From: Betaproteobacteria bacterium
GTDB lineage: Bacteria; Pseudomonadota; Gammaproteobacteria; Burkholderiales; Rhodocyclaceae
NCBI GenBank assembly: GCA_016234745.1
Contig: JACRAR010000083.1
Span: forward strand, 1 to 53,696
Reading direction: 5' to 3'
Length of the DNA: 53,696 nucleotides
Under the pieces are notes generated by a model. The model ran no database searches. It was not told where the DNA came from and saw only the letters and a list, made by a program, of their open reading frames with translations. The translations under genes and the position numbers were made by a program. Position 1 is the stretch's first letter. Every line of letters starts with the position of its first letter. This document shows, in pieces, positions 17,239 to 27,528 of the stretch.

Positions 17239-18036
17239 TCAGCTCTTGCGCCAGGCCGGCGTCTGCTTGTCGAAAAAGCAGGCGACGCCCTCCTGCCCCT
17301 CGGTGGTTTCCCAGGCATCGGCCAGGCGATCGGCGGTGTATTGCATGTTGGTTGTCAGGTCGTGGCTGCCGACATAGGCGATGAGCCGTTTGGTGGCCGC
17401 CACCGCGCCGGGTGCGCATTGGAGCAGGTCGGTGATCTCGCGCTCGATCGCGGCATCGAGCTCGGCCGCGTCGACCACTTCATCCAGCAAGCCGAAGTCT
17501 TTGGCCTCGGCCGCCGTGATGCGGCGCGCCGTGAGCATGCAGCGCCGCGAATTGGTTGCGCCGATGCGGGCGATCACATAGGGGGCGATGTTGGCGGGCA
17601 GCAGACCGAGGCGCGTTTCAGTCAGGGAGTAACTTGCTGTCGCGACGCCGATGGTGATGTCGCAAACCGACAGCATGCCGACGCCGCCGCCATAGGCCGG
17701 ACCGTTGATGCGGCCGATCAGCGGTTGCGGCAGCTCGTTCAGGGCGCGCAGCATGCGCGCCAGTTCTGCGCTTTCCGCCACGCGCTGGCCGCGGGTCTTG
17801 TCCATGTTGGCGCGCATCCAGCCGAGATCGCCGCCGGCACAGAAGGTCTTGCCGGTGCCGCTCAGCACCACGCCGCGCACTTCTGTTTGCGCTGCCAGCC
17901 AGGCGGCCGCCTGCCGCAGCTCGGCAATCATCTGCGCATCCATGGCGTTATGCACTTGCGGCCGGTTCAGCGTGAGACAGGCGATGCCGCGCGGATCGAC
18001 GCTGAGCGTGAGGGTTTGATAGCTTGGGATGGTCAT
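17239..18036 (-). CDS. Enoyl-CoA hydratase/isomerase family protein (LiuC-like)
   Basis: 265-aa crotonase-fold enzyme. The oxyanion-hole segments are GTGKTFCAGGDLGWM and NGPAYGGGVGMLSVCDITIG. One catalytic Glu of canonical hydratases is expected in the second region; here Gly/Val-rich residues occupy it, while TETRLGLLPANIAPYV supplies the later conserved Glu. That pattern resembles methylglutaconyl-CoA hydratases. It would add water across the enoyl-CoA product of the carboxylase or dehydrogenase. It sits between the two carboxylase subunit genes with 6-7-base gaps, so it is almost certainly part of the same pathway. No clear ribosome-binding site; coupling to the upstream gene is likely. 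Confidence 0.85.
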   Translation of the reverse strand: MTIPSYQTLTLSVDPRGIACLTLNRPQVHNAMDAQMIAELRQAAAWLAAQTEVRGVVLSGTGKTFCAGGDLGWMRANMDKTRGQRVAESAELARMLRALNELPQPLIGRINGPAYGGGVGMLSVCDITIGVATASYSLTETRLGLLPANIAPYVIARIGATNSRRCMLTARRITAAEAKDFGLLDEVVDAAELDAAIEREITDLLQCAPGAVAATKRLIAYVGSHDLTTNMQYTADRLADAWETTEGQEGVACFFDKQTPAWRKS

Positions 18037-18043
18037 GGGCGTG

Positions 18044-19639
18044 TCACATTCGATAGACGGGGGTGGAGATCACAGGCGGGGTGGAGCGCGCCGCCAGCGC
18101 CAGGCCGAGGCCGATGACTGCACGGGTGTCGGCCGGTTCGATCAGGCCGTCGTCCCACAGGCGCGAAGTGGCGTAATACGGATCGCTCTGGCGGGCGTAC
18201 TGTTCGCGCGTGCGCTGCTCGATCTCGGCGAGGCGCTGCGGATCGGCCTGGCCTTTGAGGCTGGCGCGGCCGAGCTCGAGCATCACGTTGGCGGCAATGT
18301 CGGCGCTCATCGTCGCGACGCAGGCGCTCGGCCAGGCGAACATCAGGCGCGGCTGGAAGCCGCGTCCGCACATGCCGTAGTTGCCGGCGCCGAAGGAGCC
18401 GCCCACCACCACGGTGAAACGCGGCACTCGTGAACAGGCTTGGGCATAGACCATCTTGGCGCTGTTCTTGGCGATGCCACCGCGTTCGGCTGCGCTGCCG
18501 ACCATGTAGCCGGCGATGTTCTGCAGGAACAGCAGGGGGATGCCGCGCTGGTTGGCGAGCGCGATGAAGTGCGCGCCCTTCTGTGCGGATTCCGAGAACA
18601 ATGCGCCATTGTTGGCGATGATGCCGATGGGATAGCCCATCAGATGGGCGAAGCCGCACACCAGGGTCTCGCCCCAGAGCGGCTTGAATTCCTGGAAGTC
18701 GCTGCCATCGACCAGGCGCATGATGATTTCGCGCACATCGTAGGGCTGTTTCGGATCCTGGCTGACGATGCCGATGATTTCATCCGGATCGTAACGTGGC
18801 GCGACGGGTACGCGAGGCGGCGTCATGGCTGCCGCCTGCGGGAACTTGGCGACGATCTCGCGCAGGTAAGCCAGGGCCTGCGGCTCGTTCTCGGCCAGGT
18901 AATCGGAGACGCCCGAGACGCGGCTGTGCATTTCCGCACCGCCCAGGGTTTCGCCATCCACTTCCTCGTTGATCGCCACCTTGACGATGGACGGTCCGCC
19001 CAGGTGGATGCGCGCATTGCCGCGCACCATCACCACCTCGTCGGAGAGCGCCGGGATGTAGGCGCCGCCCGCGGTGCAGCCGCCGAACACGGCCGAGATC
19101 TGCGGCAGGCCGCTTTGCGACATGCGGCACTGGCGGTAGAAGGTATTGCCGAAATGATCCTTGTCGGGAAACACCCGATCCTGCTCGGGCAGATAGGCGC
19201 CGCCGCAGTCGACGAGGTAGAGGCAGGGCAGGCGGTTTTCCTCGGCGATTTCCTGGGCGCGCACATGCTTCTTGACGGTCTCGTGAAAAAACGAGCCGCC
19301 CTTCACCGTGGCGTCGTTGGCGATGATCATGCAAGGCTGGCCAGCGACCATGCCGATGCCGGTGACGATGCCCGCGGCCGGCACTTCGTTGTCGTATTGT
19401 CCCCAGGCGGCCAGCGGCGAGAGTTCGAGGAAGGCGCTCTGATCGTCGATGAGGAAGTCGATGCGCTCGCGCACCAGCAGCTTGCCACGTTCGTGGTGAC
19501 GGGCGATCTGGGCGTCGCGTCCGCCACTGACCGCTTGCGCCTGCCTGGTCCGCAGCGTGTCGAGCAACGCCTGGTAGTGCTGCCGGTTCGCCAGGAATTG
19601 CGCCGAGCGCGTATCGATGCGGCTTTCCATCACGGCCAT
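18044..19639 (-). CDS. Acyl-CoA carboxylase beta subunit (carboxyltransferase)
   Basis: 531 aa, the length of methylcrotonyl-CoA carboxylase beta (about 535). N-terminal half: GKLLVRERIDFLID, AAGIVTGIG and a CTAGGAYIPALSDEV acyl-CoA site. C-terminal half: the biotin-site GIIANNGALFSE, LLFLQNIAGYMVG and GGSFGAGNYGMCGRGF. The GGSFGAGNYGM segment is characteristic of MCC/geranyl-CoA carboxylase beta chains rather than PCC. It transfers CO2 from carboxybiotin to the acyl-CoA. The start has GAGAGGA about 9 bases upstream; an in-frame ATG at 19630 is possible. Coming after the mutase and MeaB genes in one operon, it could also run as a decarboxylase/transcarboxylase partner of the mutase (inference). 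Confidence 0.88.
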   Translation of the reverse strand: MAVMESRIDTRSAQFLANRQHYQALLDTLRTRQAQAVSGGRDAQIARHHERGKLLVRERIDFLIDDQSAFLELSPLAAWGQYDNEVPAAGIVTGIGMVAGQPCMIIANDATVKGGSFFHETVKKHVRAQEIAEENRLPCLYLVDCGGAYLPEQDRVFPDKDHFGNTFYRQCRMSQSGLPQISAVFGGCTAGGAYIPALSDEVVMVRGNARIHLGGPSIVKVAINEEVDGETLGGAEMHSRVSGVSDYLAENEPQALAYLREIVAKFPQAAAMTPPRVPVAPRYDPDEIIGIVSQDPKQPYDVREIIMRLVDGSDFQEFKPLWGETLVCGFAHLMGYPIGIIANNGALFSESAQKGAHFIALANQRGIPLLFLQNIAGYMVGSAAERGGIAKNSAKMVYAQACSRVPRFTVVVGGSFGAGNYGMCGRGFQPRLMFAWPSACVATMSADIAANVMLELGRASLKGQADPQRLAEIEQRTREQYARQSDPYYATSRLWDDGLIEPADTRAVIGLGLALAARSTPPVISTPVYRM

Positions 19640-19672
19640 AGGCGCACGTCCTCTCTTGGGTCGTTGTTCATG

Positions 19673-20449
19673 TCATGCCGCCTGCCGGATGAAATCATGA
19701 TGCCGCGCCATGCTCTGCGCGACTTCGGCAATGCCCTGGCGCTGCAGGCTGCTGACCGTCAGCACCGGGACGGGCCAGGCGGTTTTCCTGCGCAGCTTGA
19801 GGCTGTCGGCGAGATCGCGGGCGAGAGTCGCAGCAGCCGGCAGGTCGCCCTTGCTGACCACCAGGATGTGCGCGATCTCGAGGATGCCCGCCTTGAGCGC
19901 CTGGATTTCGTCGCCGAGTCCAGGCGGGCAGAGCACCAGCACGGTTTGCGCGACGCGCATGATCTCGACTTCCGACTGGCCGGCGCCGACGGTTTCGATC
20001 AGGATCAGGTCGAAGCCGGCCGCATCGAGCACTCTCAGCGCGTCATTGATCGCCGCATTCAATCCGCCGAGCGAAGTGCGCGCCGCCATCGAGCGCACGA
20101 AGACATGGTCCGAGGCCGCGGCAGGTCCGAAGCGCAGCCGGTCGCCAAGCACCGCGCCGCCGCTCAAGGGGCTGGAAGGATCGATGGCCAGCACCGCGAT
20201 GTTCTTGCCCTGCGGCACCAGTTCGGCGAGCAGGGCGCCGATGAAACTCGATTTGCCGGCGCCTGGCGCGCCGGTGATGCCGACACGCTGAGCGCCTGCA
20301 GGGGCTGCTTCCGGGGGCTGCCGCAAGGCGGCGAGAAGCTCCGCGCAGCCTTGCAGCTGATTCTCGACGATGGTCAGGGCGCGGGCGATCGCCGCCGCAT
20401 CGCGCGTTCTGACCGCATCGGCAAGCTGCCGCGCACTGGCATAGGTCAT
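19673..20449 (-). CDS. MeaB/ArgK-type G-protein chaperone of a B12 mutase
   Basis: 258-aa GTPase. P-loop [12 protein letters not shown], switch region [20 protein letters not shown], then [14 protein letters not shown] and the base-recognition SKGD in place of the common NKAD. It is shorter than typical MeaB (about 320 aa): both the N-terminal arm and the C-terminal dimerisation arm look reduced. MeaB proteins gate adenosylcobalamin loading and protect methylmalonyl-CoA-type mutases from inactivation. Its ATG overlaps the stop of the mutase large-subunit gene by 4 bases, so it most likely serves that enzyme. Confidence 0.85.
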   Translation of the reverse strand: MTYASARQLADAVRTRDAAAIARALTIVENQLQGCAELLAALRQPPEAAPAGAQRVGITGAPGAGKSSFIGALLAELVPQGKNIAVLAIDPSSPLSGGAVLGDRLRFGPAAASDHVFVRSMAARTSLGGLNAAINDALRVLDAAGFDLILIETVGAGQSEVEIMRVAQTVLVLCPPGLGDEIQALKAGILEIAHILVVSKGDLPAAATLARDLADSLKLRRKTAWPVPVLTVSSLQRQGIAEVAQSMARHHDFIRQAA

Positions 20450-22119
20450 ACGGCCACCAGCGGCAGGCCGAAACCCATCTCGCGGCGCAGGCAGGCGCAG
20501 ATTTCGCCGTGCGTCACGCCCGCTTCCGCAGCATCGATGACCCGGCTGAAGAGATTGATCGATGGGTCATGTGCGGCCCGCGCCAGATCGTCCAGCGCAC
20601 GGCCGACCTCGGCTGCCGAACGCCGGCTCTTGAAGCGGCGAAAATCATCGATCAGTGCTGCCATGCTATTGGCGTCGGGACGGGGTTGTGCCGGCTGCGC
20701 GGACTCGCCGCCGACCTGATACTTGTTGACGCCGACGACAGTCTGCTCGCCGCTCTCGACGGTTTGCTGGAAGCGCAGCGCCGATTCGCCGATCATGCGT
20801 TGCACCAGCCCGGCTTCAACCGCCTGATACATCCCGCCGGCAGCGTCGATGCGCGCCATGACCGCCTCGATGCGCTCTTCCATTTCGTTGGTCAGTGCCT
20901 CGATGTAGTACGAGCCGCCCAGCGGATCGATCACGTCGGTGAGGTGGGCTTCTTCCTTGAGGATGTTCTGGGTGGCGACGGCGATGCGCGCGCCGGCTTC
21001 GGTGGGGCAGCTGATGGCCTCATCGAAGGCGTCGGTATGCAGCGATTGCAAGCCGCCGAAGATGCCCGCCATGGCTTGCACGCTGACGCGGGAAATGTTG
21101 TTGAGCGGCTGCTGGCGGGTGAGGTCGGCGCCGGAAGTCTGGCCGTGGAACTTGAAGCGCCAGGAGCGGCTGTCCCTGGCGCCGAGCCGTTCGCGCGTGA
21201 TCCTTGCCCAGATGCGGCGGCCGGCGCGGAACTTGGCGATTTCCTCGAAGAAGCTGATCGAGATGTCGAAAAAAAAGGTGAAGCGTGGCAGAAAATCGTC
21301 CGGGTGCATGCCGTGCGCGATGCAATCCTCGGCGTTCTGGATCGCCGCGCTGAGCGTGAACGCCATCGCCTCGGCCGGCGTGGCGCCAGCCTGCTGGGTG
21401 TGCTGGCCGACCACCGACATCGGGTTCCATTTCGGCAAATGCCTGACGCAGAATTCGATATGGTCGACCAGCAGCCGGCGCGCACCGGCATTGGCCAGCC
21501 GGTAGAACATGTGATTGGCGATGAAGTGCGACAGGTAATCGCTCTGGTTGGAAGTGCCGGCAATGGCTGACCAGGGCACCTGGCGCCGCTTTGCGGTGAC
21601 GAGCAGAAAGGCCAGCAGGGTGAACGGCGTCGGATCGTTCATGGCACAGGAGATCTGCGCCAGATCGACGCCGGCCAGGGCCTGATCCATGTGATCGACA
21701 TTGTTGATCACGGTGCCGCAGGTGCCGAGCAGTTCGACCGGCACTTCATCCATGTCGTAGCCGCGGAACACCGAGTTGCAGGGCAGCAGTGAAATCGCCG
21801 TGGCGCCTTGCTCAAGCAGATGCCGCAGGCGCTCGTTGTAATCCTGCGGCGTGCCCAGGCCGATCAACTGGCGCTGTGTCCAGGTGCGGCCGCGATGCAT
21901 GGTCGGGTAGATGCCGCGAGTGAACGGCGCCTGGCCGGGGTAGCCGAGGTCGCGCTGGTAATCGGTGCCGTCGAGATCCTTGGGCGTGTAAAGGGGGCGC
22001 ACGTCGATGCCGGAACGGTTATGCACGGCCGGTTCCGTGCCGATCTGCTGGCGGTATTCCTGGCTCCAGGTCTCTTCGGGAGACGAGCTTGCCAATGGGC
22101 TTTCGAAGGCCTTGTTCAT
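20446..22119 (-). CDS. Adenosylcobalamin-dependent acyl-CoA mutase, large subunit, divergent pocket
   Basis: 557-aa TIM-barrel subunit of the methylmalonyl-CoA mutase family, without a B12-binding domain (that is the next gene upstream). The fold is clear from [34 protein letters not shown], the conserved His240 in [34 protein letters not shown] and [14 protein letters not shown]. Two substrate-selecting positions differ from characterised classes: Leu85 stands where methylmalonyl-CoA mutase has Tyr and isobutyryl-CoA mutase Phe, and Asn202/His203 stands where those have Arg or Gln. The usual GLSVAFDLPT stretch is replaced by [15 protein letters not shown]. It should catalyse a carbon-skeleton rearrangement of an acyl-CoA other than methylmalonyl-CoA; the substrate is unknown. 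My alignment was done by eye. Confidence 0.82.
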   Translation of the reverse strand: MNKAFESPLASSSPEETWSQEYRQQIGTEPAVHNRSGIDVRPLYTPKDLDGTDYQRDLGYPGQAPFTRGIYPTMHRGRTWTQRQLIGLGTPQDYNERLRHLLEQGATAISLLPCNSVFRGYDMDEVPVELLGTCGTVINNVDHMDQALAGVDLAQISCAMNDPTPFTLLAFLLVTAKRRQVPWSAIAGTSNQSDYLSHFIANHMFYRLANAGARRLLVDHIEFCVRHLPKWNPMSVVGQHTQQAGATPAEAMAFTLSAAIQNAEDCIAHGMHPDDFLPRFTFFFDISISFFEEIAKFRAGRRIWARITRERLGARDSRSWRFKFHGQTSGADLTRQQPLNNISRVSVQAMAGIFGGLQSLHTDAFDEAISCPTEAGARIAVATQNILKEEAHLTDVIDPLGGSYYIEALTNEMEERIEAVMARIDAAGGMYQAVEAGLVQRMIGESALRFQQTVESGEQTVVGVNKYQVGGESAQPAQPRPDANSMAALIDDFRRFKSRRSAAEVGRALDDLARAAHDPSINLFSRVIDAAEAGVTHGEICACLRREMGFGLPLVAV

Positions 22120-22121
22120 GA

Positions 22122-22541
22122 TCAGCCTGCCAGTTGATATTGCTGCTGAACCCGTTCCGCGGCCTGCCGGACGAAATCAACCACCTCGTCCATCGAACTG
22201 CCCGGATGAAACACTTTCGCCACGCCGGCATCGAGCAGCAGCGGTACTTCCTCATCCGGCACGATGCCGCCGACGATGACGCATTTGCCGCCGAGGCCAG
22301 CCGCGCGCAGGGCGCCCATGAGATGCGGCACGATCAGGTGGTCGGTGGCCAGCGAGGAGATGCCGATCACATCGACATCCTCTTCCCGGGCGATCTTCAC
22401 GACCGCGGCGATCTCCTGCCAGGGTGGGGTATAGATCACTTCCATGCCGGCGTCGCGCAATGCCGCTGCCACGATCCGGCTGCCGCGGTCATGGCCGTCG
22501 AAGCCGATTTTGGTGACGAGCACCTTGGGGCGGAAAGTCAT
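22122..22541 (-). CDS. B12-binding small subunit of the acyl-CoA mutase
   Basis: 139 aa, the size of stand-alone cobalamin-binding subunits (IcmB/HcmB-like). The motif Lys11...Asp15-x-His17-x-x-Gly20 ([10 protein letters not shown]) supplies the lower axial His for cobalt; the later [15 protein letters not shown] and [25 protein letters not shown] complete the Rossmann-like fold. The start at 22541 has AAGGA 6 bases upstream; the open frame continues further upstream but that part is out-of-frame thioesterase sequence. It lies 2 bases from the large subunit gene, so the two are made together. Confidence 0.88.
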   Translation of the reverse strand: MTFRPKVLVTKIGFDGHDRGSRIVAAALRDAGMEVIYTPPWQEIAAVVKIAREEDVDVIGISSLATDHLIVPHLMGALRAAGLGGKCVIVGGIVPDEEVPLLLDAGVAKVFHPGSSMDEVVDFVRQAAERVQQQYQLAG

Positions 22542-22567
22542 GCAGAGTCCTTGTGACGAATACAGAG

Positions 22568-22990
22568 TCAGGGATCGGGATGGCGCCGGCTGGTCACATA
22601 CACCGTGCCGGTGAAGCTCGAAACCAGCGCACCGTCCTGCCGCGTCACGTCGGCGCGATACACGGCGAGCTTGCTGTTGCGCGAGACCTCCTGGCAGACG
22701 GTGGTGAGGATGTCGCCGGCAGCTACCGAGACCTGGTAGGTGATGTGCGCATCGATGCCTGCGGCGACCGGGCCGTAGGAATTCGCTGCGAGACCGAAGG
22801 CGGTGTCCGCCAGCGTGAAGATCACGCCGCCGTGGCAGATGTTCATGAAATTCAGGTGGTGCGGTTCGATCTTCAGGCGCAGCGTGGCCTGCCCGGCTTC
22901 CGTGGCGACGCATTCGATGCCCATGCCGACGACGAAGGCATCGAGGCCGGCCAGCCGTTTGGCGCGATTTGCGGGAGTTTCGTGCTTCAT
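22568..22990 (-). CDS. PaaI-type hotdog-fold acyl-CoA thioesterase
   Basis: 140-aa single hotdog domain. NICHGGVIFTLADTAFGLAANS is the family's active-site region (about residues 50-70), with the Asp of LADTAF as the catalytic acid and the preceding HGG contributing the oxyanion site; DAHITYQVSVAAGD follows. PaaI thioesterases release CoA from stalled or toxic thioesters, especially in phenylacetate and other aromatic pathways. It lies between the icmF gene (6 bases) and the mutase small-subunit gene (26 bases), so it probably clears dead-end acyl-CoAs from the two mutases. Confidence 0.85.
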   Translation of the reverse strand: MKHETPANRAKRLAGLDAFVVGMGIECVATEAGQATLRLKIEPHHLNFMNICHGGVIFTLADTAFGLAANSYGPVAAGIDAHITYQVSVAAGDILTTVCQEVSRNSKLAVYRADVTRQDGALVSSFTGTVYVTSRRHPDP

Positions 22991-22996
22991 GGTTGC

Positions 22997-25900
22997 TTAC
23001 ATGCTGCGGCGATACTGCCCGCCGACCTCGAACAGGGCGCTGCTGATCTGTCCCAGCGAGCAGACGCGCACGGCGTCGATGAGCACCTCGAAGACATTGC
23101 CGTTGTCGATCACGGTCTGCTTGAGGCGCGCCAGCATCGGGCCTGAAGCTTCCTTGTTGCGGTTCTGGAAATCGCGCAGGCGCTGCAACTGCGATTGCTT
23201 CTCCTCCTCGCTCGAGCGTGCCAGTTCGATTTCGATCTGCGCATCGCCCTTGGGATTGCGGAAGGTGTTCACGCCTATGATGGGATAGGAGCCGTCGTGC
23301 TTCTTGTGTTCATAATAGAGCGACTCCTCCTGGATCTTGCCGCGCTGGTAGCCGGTTTCCATCGCGCCGAGCACGCCGCCGCGCTCGGCGATCGCCTCGA
23401 ATTCCTTGAGCACGGCTTCTTCGACGAGGTCGGTGAGTTCTTCGACGATGAAGGAACCCTGGTTGGGGTTCTCGTTTTTCGCCAGGCCCCACTCGCGGTT
23501 GATGATGAGCTGGATCGCCATGGCGCGCCGCACCGACTCGTCGGTGGGTGTGGTGATCGCTTCGTCGTAGGCGTTGGTGTGCAGGCTGTTGCAGTTGTCA
23601 TAGATGGCGATCAGCGCCTGCAGCGTGGTGCGGATGTCGTTGAAGGCCATCTCCTGCGCGTGCAGGCTGCGCCCGGAAGTCTGGATGTGGTATTTCAGTT
23701 TTTGCGAGCGTTCGTTGGCGCCGTATTTGTTCTTCATCGCCACCGCCCAGATCCGCCGCGCCACCCTCCCGATCACCGTGTATTCAGGGTCCATGCCGTT
23801 GCTGAAGAAGAAGCTGAGATTGGGCGCGAAATCGTCGATGTGCATGCCGCGCGCCAGGTAAGCCTCGACATAGGTGAAGCCGTTGGCCAGCGTGAACGCC
23901 AGTTGCGAGATCGGGTTGGCGCCAGCTTCGGCGATGTGATAGCCGGAGATCGACACCGAGTAGAAATTCTTGACGTTGTGGTGGACGAAGTACTCCTGGA
24001 TGTCGCCCATCATTTTCAGCGCGAACTCGGTCGAGAAGATGCAGGTGTTCTGGCCCTGGTCCTCCTTGAGGATGTCGGCCTGCACCGTGCCGCGCACGCT
24101 CGAGAGCGTCCAGGCACGGATCTTCTGCGCTTCGTCCTCGGTTGGCTCGCGACCGTTGTCGGCCTTGAACTTGTCGGTCTGCTGGGCGATCGCGGTATTG
24201 AAGAACATCGCCAGGATCATCGGCGCCGGCCCGTTGATGGTCATCGACACCGAAGTGGTCGGTGCGCACAGGTCGAAGCCGGAATACAGCACCTGCATGT
24301 CGTCGAGCGTGGCGATCGACACGCCCGAATTGCCGACCTTGCCATAAATGTCGGGGCGCTCGTCCGGATCGCAGCCATACAGCGTCACCGAATCGAAGGC
24401 GGTGGACAGGCGCTTGGCCGGCAGGCCTTCGGAGACGCGCTTGAAGCGCCGGTTGGTGCGGAAGGCGTCGCCTTCGCCGGCGAACATGCGCGTCGGATCC
24501 TCGTTTTCGCGCTTGAAGGCGAACACACCGGCGGTGAACGGGAAACTGCCGGGCAGGTTTTCCTGCAGCAGGAAACGCAGGATCTCGCCGTCGTCCTCGA
24601 AGCGCGGCAGGGAGACCTTGCGGATCTGCGTGCCGCACAGCGAAGTGGTGGTCAGCGCGGAGCGGATCTCCTGGTCGCGGATTTTCACCACGTATTCGCT
24701 TTGCGCGTAGAGCTCGACGGTCTTCGGCCACATCTCGAGCAATTTCTTGGAGCGTGCATCGAGCTGGCCGTCTTTCCAGGCAATCAAGTCACGCAGCTGA
24801 GCGTCAAATTCCTCGGTAAGTTTGCCGCAATCCTTGAAGATGGCCTGGGAGGTTTTCAGCGCCTGGCGCTCCCGCGCCAGCGTGGCCTGCTGCTTCGTCT
24901 GCTGGTGGTAGCCGCGCAGTGTCGCGGCGATCTCTGCCAGGTAACGCACACGTGCGGTTGGCACGATGGCACGCGAGACGGAGGAGTGCTTGACCTTGAC
25001 CACCGGCAGCGCACCCGCAGTCGTCTTGAGACCGAGCGCCTGCAGCCGTGGCAGCAGCGCCTGATACAGGGCAGTGACGCCGTCGTCGTTGAAGCGCGCC
25101 GCCATGGTGCCGAACACCGGCATCGCGTCGGCGGCTTCGGTGAAGCGCTCGCGGTTGCGCTGGTACTGCTTGGCGACGTCGCGCAGCGCGTCCTCGGCGC
25201 CCTTGCGGTCGAACTTGTTGATCGCGACGAAGTCGGCAAAGTCGAGCATGTCGATTTTTTCGAGCTGGCTTGCCGCCCCGAATTCCGGCGTCATGACATA
25301 CAAGGAGCAATCGACCAGCGGCACGATTGCCGCGTTGCCCTGGCCGATGCCGGAGGTTTCGACCAGCACCAGGTCGAAGCCGGAGAGCTTGCAGGCGGCA
25401 ATCACCTCGGGCAGCGCGGCGGAGACTTCCGAACCGGCGTCGCGCGTCGCCAGCGAGCGCATGAAGATGTTGGGGTGCTCGATGGCGTTCATGCGGATGC
25501 GGTCGCCGAGCAGGGCGCCGCCGCTGCGCTTGCGCGAGGGGTCGATGGAGATGATGGCGATCTTGAGTTGATCGTTCTGATCGAGGCGGAAACGCCGTAC
25601 CAGTTCGTCGGTCAGCGAACTCTTGCCGGCGCCGCCGGTGCCGGTGATGCCCAGCGTCGGTGTCTTGGCACGTGCCGCGGCGTCGAGCAATTGCTGCTTG
25701 AGCGGGGCGGGATAAGTGCCGTTTTCCAGGGCCGTGATGATGCGCGCCAGCTGGCGTCGATCACCACTGTTGAGGGCTTCCAGAACTTTTTCGGCCGGTG
25801 GCGCCAGCGGGGACAGGTCGACGTCGGCTGCGTGCACCACCTGGTTGATCATGCCCTGCAGCCCCATGGTCTGACCATCCTCGGGAGAGAAGATGCGCGT

Positions 25901-26308
25901 TACGCCATAGTCGTGCAATTCCTGTATTTCCGTCGGCACGATCACCCCGCCGCCGCCGCCGAACACCTTGATATTTTCTCCGCCTTGGGCGTGCAGCAGA
26001 TCCAGCATGTACTTGAAGAATTCGACGTGGCCGCCCTGGTAGGAGGTGATGGCGATGCCCTGCACATCCTCCTGCAGGGCGGCGTTAACGATCTCGCCGA
26101 CCGAGCGGTTGTGCCCCAGGTGGATCACTTCGGCGCCGGTGGCCTGCATGATCCGGCGCATGATGTTGATCGAGGCGTCATGTCCGTCGAACAGCGAGGC
26201 GGCGGTGACGAAACGGACCTTGTGCCGCGGCTTGTAGGAAGCCGGCTTGGCGGCAGCTTGTACAGCAGGTTTGGGAACTGAGTTGGCAACTGAGCTGAGA
26301 TCGGTCAT
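22997..26308 (-). CDS. Fused isobutyryl-CoA mutase IcmF
   Basis: 1103 aa, the length of IcmF (about 1090). Order: B12 domain 30-160 with DGHDAS (41-46); MeaB-like GTPase about 215-420 with P-loop GTGGAGKS (223-230), LIDP-type switch [17 protein letters not shown] and the NKFD base motif; linker; substrate-binding TIM barrel from about 545 with Phe609 in TRMFAGEGD and Gln753 in QGQNTCIFS. These two residues match the Phe/Gln pair that defines isobutyryl-CoA specificity (F598/Q742 in the Cupriavidus enzyme, offset 11 here). It interconverts isobutyryl-CoA and n-butyryl-CoA with adenosylcobalamin. The start has AGGAG upstream. First gene of the ten-gene minus-strand operon, divergent from an AraC-type regulator. 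Confidence 0.95.
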   Translation of the reverse strand: MTDLSSVANSVPKPAVQAAAKPASYKPRHKVRFVTAASLFDGHDASINIMRRIMQATGAEVIHLGHNRSVGEIVNAALQEDVQGIAITSYQGGHVEFFKYMLDLLHAQGGENIKVFGGGGGVIVPTEIQELHDYGVTRIFSPEDGQTMGLQGMINQVVHAADVDLSPLAPPAEKVLEALNSGDRRQLARIITALENGTYPAPLKQQLLDAAARAKTPTLGITGTGGAGKSSLTDELVRRFRLDQNDQLKIAIISIDPSRKRSGGALLGDRIRMNAIEHPNIFMRSLATRDAGSEVSAALPEVIAACKLSGFDLVLVETSGIGQGNAAIVPLVDCSLYVMTPEFGAASQLEKIDMLDFADFVAINKFDRKGAEDALRDVAKQYQRNRERFTEAADAMPVFGTMAARFNDDGVTALYQALLPRLQALGLKTTAGALPVVKVKHSSVSRAIVPTARVRYLAEIAATLRGYHQQTKQQATLARERQALKTSQAIFKDCGKLTEEFDAQLRDLIAWKDGQLDARSKKLLEMWPKTVELYAQSEYVVKIRDQEIRSALTTTSLCGTQIRKVSLPRFEDDGEILRFLLQENLPGSFPFTAGVFAFKRENEDPTRMFAGEGDAFRTNRRFKRVSEGLPAKRLSTAFDSVTLYGCDPDERPDIYGKVGNSGVSIATLDDMQVLYSGFDLCAPTTSVSMTINGPAPMILAMFFNTAIAQQTDKFKADNGREPTEDEAQKIRAWTLSSVRGTVQADILKEDQGQNTCIFSTEFALKMMGDIQEYFVHHNVKNFYSVSISGYHIAEAGANPISQLAFTLANGFTYVEAYLARGMHIDDFAPNLSFFFSNGMDPEYTVIGRVARRIWAVAMKNKYGANERSQKLKYHIQTSGRSLHAQEMAFNDIRTTLQALIAIYDNCNSLHTNAYDEAITTPTDESVRRAMAIQLIINREWGLAKNENPNQGSFIVEELTDLVEEAVLKEFEAIAERGGVLGAMETGYQRGKIQEESLYYEHKKHDGSYPIIGVNTFRNPKGDAQIEIELARSSEEEKQSQLQRLRDFQNRNKEASGPMLARLKQTVIDNGNVFEVLIDAVRVCSLGQISSALFEVGGQYRRSM

Positions 26309-26416
26309 GGCAGTGGCTCCTGCAGAGGATTCGCTATCTTAGGCAGTTATGCGTTGCTGCGCCATGCTGCGGAATGTCGCATACTATGCATAAATTGCCA
26401 AATTATTCGAAACAAT

Positions 26417-27469
26417 ATGCCCGCTGCGAAATCTACCCGCCACCACGCCACAGTCGCTATCGGCTTTGTCGGTGGGATGTTGTCCGGCCTTTCACGGAAT
26501 CATCGCAGTCCGCGGGAAATGCTCGAATGTGCAGGAATTGCCAGCCAGGTCATCAAAGAAAAAGCTGCGCGGATTCCGATTGCCCGCTTTGCCGCGCTTT
26601 ATCGGCTGGTCAACGAGCAACTCGACGACGAGGGCTTCGGTTTGTTTTCGCGGCCGTTGCGACCCGGCTATTTCGAGTTCATGTGCCGCAGCGCCTTGAG
26701 TGCCGCGACCCTCGATGAAGCGCTGCAGCGCATCCTGCGCTACCAGAACATCGTCATGGACGATTTTGTCGTCAAGCTGGAAAAAACGCCCGACGCTGCC
26801 CTGCTCACCATCATCCAGGTGCAGACCCTGGCGGTGAATCAGGCCGGCCGGGTGTTCGCCATCGAATGGCTGCTGCGCGTGATTCATGGCCTTGCGACCT
26901 GGCTGGTGGCGCGTCCCGTGGCGCTGGATCAGGTGGCTTTCCCCTATCCGCCGCCCGTCCATGCGGCCGAATACGAGCTGGTGTTTGCGCCGCGCTGCAG
27001 CTTCGATGCGCCGCAACTTACGGCGCGCTTTGCGCTGGAAGCCTTGAACTTGCCGGTGCGGCGCGACGATGCGGCCTTGCGTCTGTTTTTGGTGGATGCG
27101 CCGGCCAGCATCACCACGCTCTACCGGCGCGAACGCGTGCTGTCCACGCGGGTGCGCGATGCGCTGCGCAGCGCTCTGCCCGAGCATCGCCCGCTGCCCG
27201 AGATCGCCCGCGCCCTGTTTCTGTCGCCACGCAGCCTGCATCGGCGCCTAGCGGAGGAGGGCACCAGCTTCCAGGCCATCAAGGACGCTCTGCGGCGCGA
27301 TCTGGCCAGCGAATGGCTGAGCAAGACCCAGCGTCCCTTGAGCCGCATCGCCGCCGATCTGGGTTTCGCCGACGCTTCGGCGTTCTACCGCGCCTTCAAT
27401 ACCTGGACCGGAGAGGGGCCAAGGCAATACAGGCAGCGTGCGATCCTCCCTGCCCAGATTGAACCCTGA
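26417..27469 (+). CDS. AraC-family transcription regulator
   Basis: 350 aa from ATG at 26417. It has a ~200-residue N-terminal sensing domain of the type found in OruR/ArgR-like AraC proteins (FGLFSRPLRPGYFEFMCRS, a region with no recognisable cupin metal site). The C-terminal DNA-binding domain contains LPEIARALFLSPRSLHRRLAEEGTSF and ADLGFADASAFYRAFNTWTGEGP, the two helix-turn-helix motifs. It is transcribed divergently from icmF with 108 bases between them, so it most likely controls the mutase/carboxylase operon in response to a pathway acid or acyl-CoA (inference). No clear ribosome-binding site; an upstream 21-codon extension to 26354 is possible but less likely. Confidence 0.85.
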   Translation: MPAAKSTRHHATVAIGFVGGMLSGLSRNHRSPREMLECAGIASQVIKEKAARIPIARFAALYRLVNEQLDDEGFGLFSRPLRPGYFEFMCRSALSAATLDEALQRILRYQNIVMDDFVVKLEKTPDAALLTIIQVQTLAVNQAGRVFAIEWLLRVIHGLATWLVARPVALDQVAFPYPPPVHAAEYELVFAPRCSFDAPQLTARFALEALNLPVRRDDAALRLFLVDAPASITTLYRRERVLSTRVRDALRSALPEHRPLPEIARALFLSPRSLHRRLAEEGTSFQAIKDALRRDLASEWLSKTQRPLSRIAADLGFADASAFYRAFNTWTGEGPRQYRQRAILPAQIEP

Positions 27470-27528
27470 TTTGCCCGGCAACGCGCGTGGGTTGATAATT
27501 GCGCCACGGAGATCCTCAGGAGTCAGGA

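Noticed and set aside
17239-19639. A firm assignment of the hydratase and carboxylase as the leucine (liu) pathway
   Set aside because: Order and motifs fit, but HMG-CoA lyase is absent, and B12 mutases share the operon, so I left gene symbols blank and kept the substrate open.
23195-26281. A 1028-codon open frame on the plus strand
   Set aside because: It is the reverse complement of icmF; the composition (Gln/His/Arg/Val-rich, no domains) is that of an antisense frame in GC-rich coding DNA. The same applies to other long plus-strand frames over the operons, for example 18440-20719.
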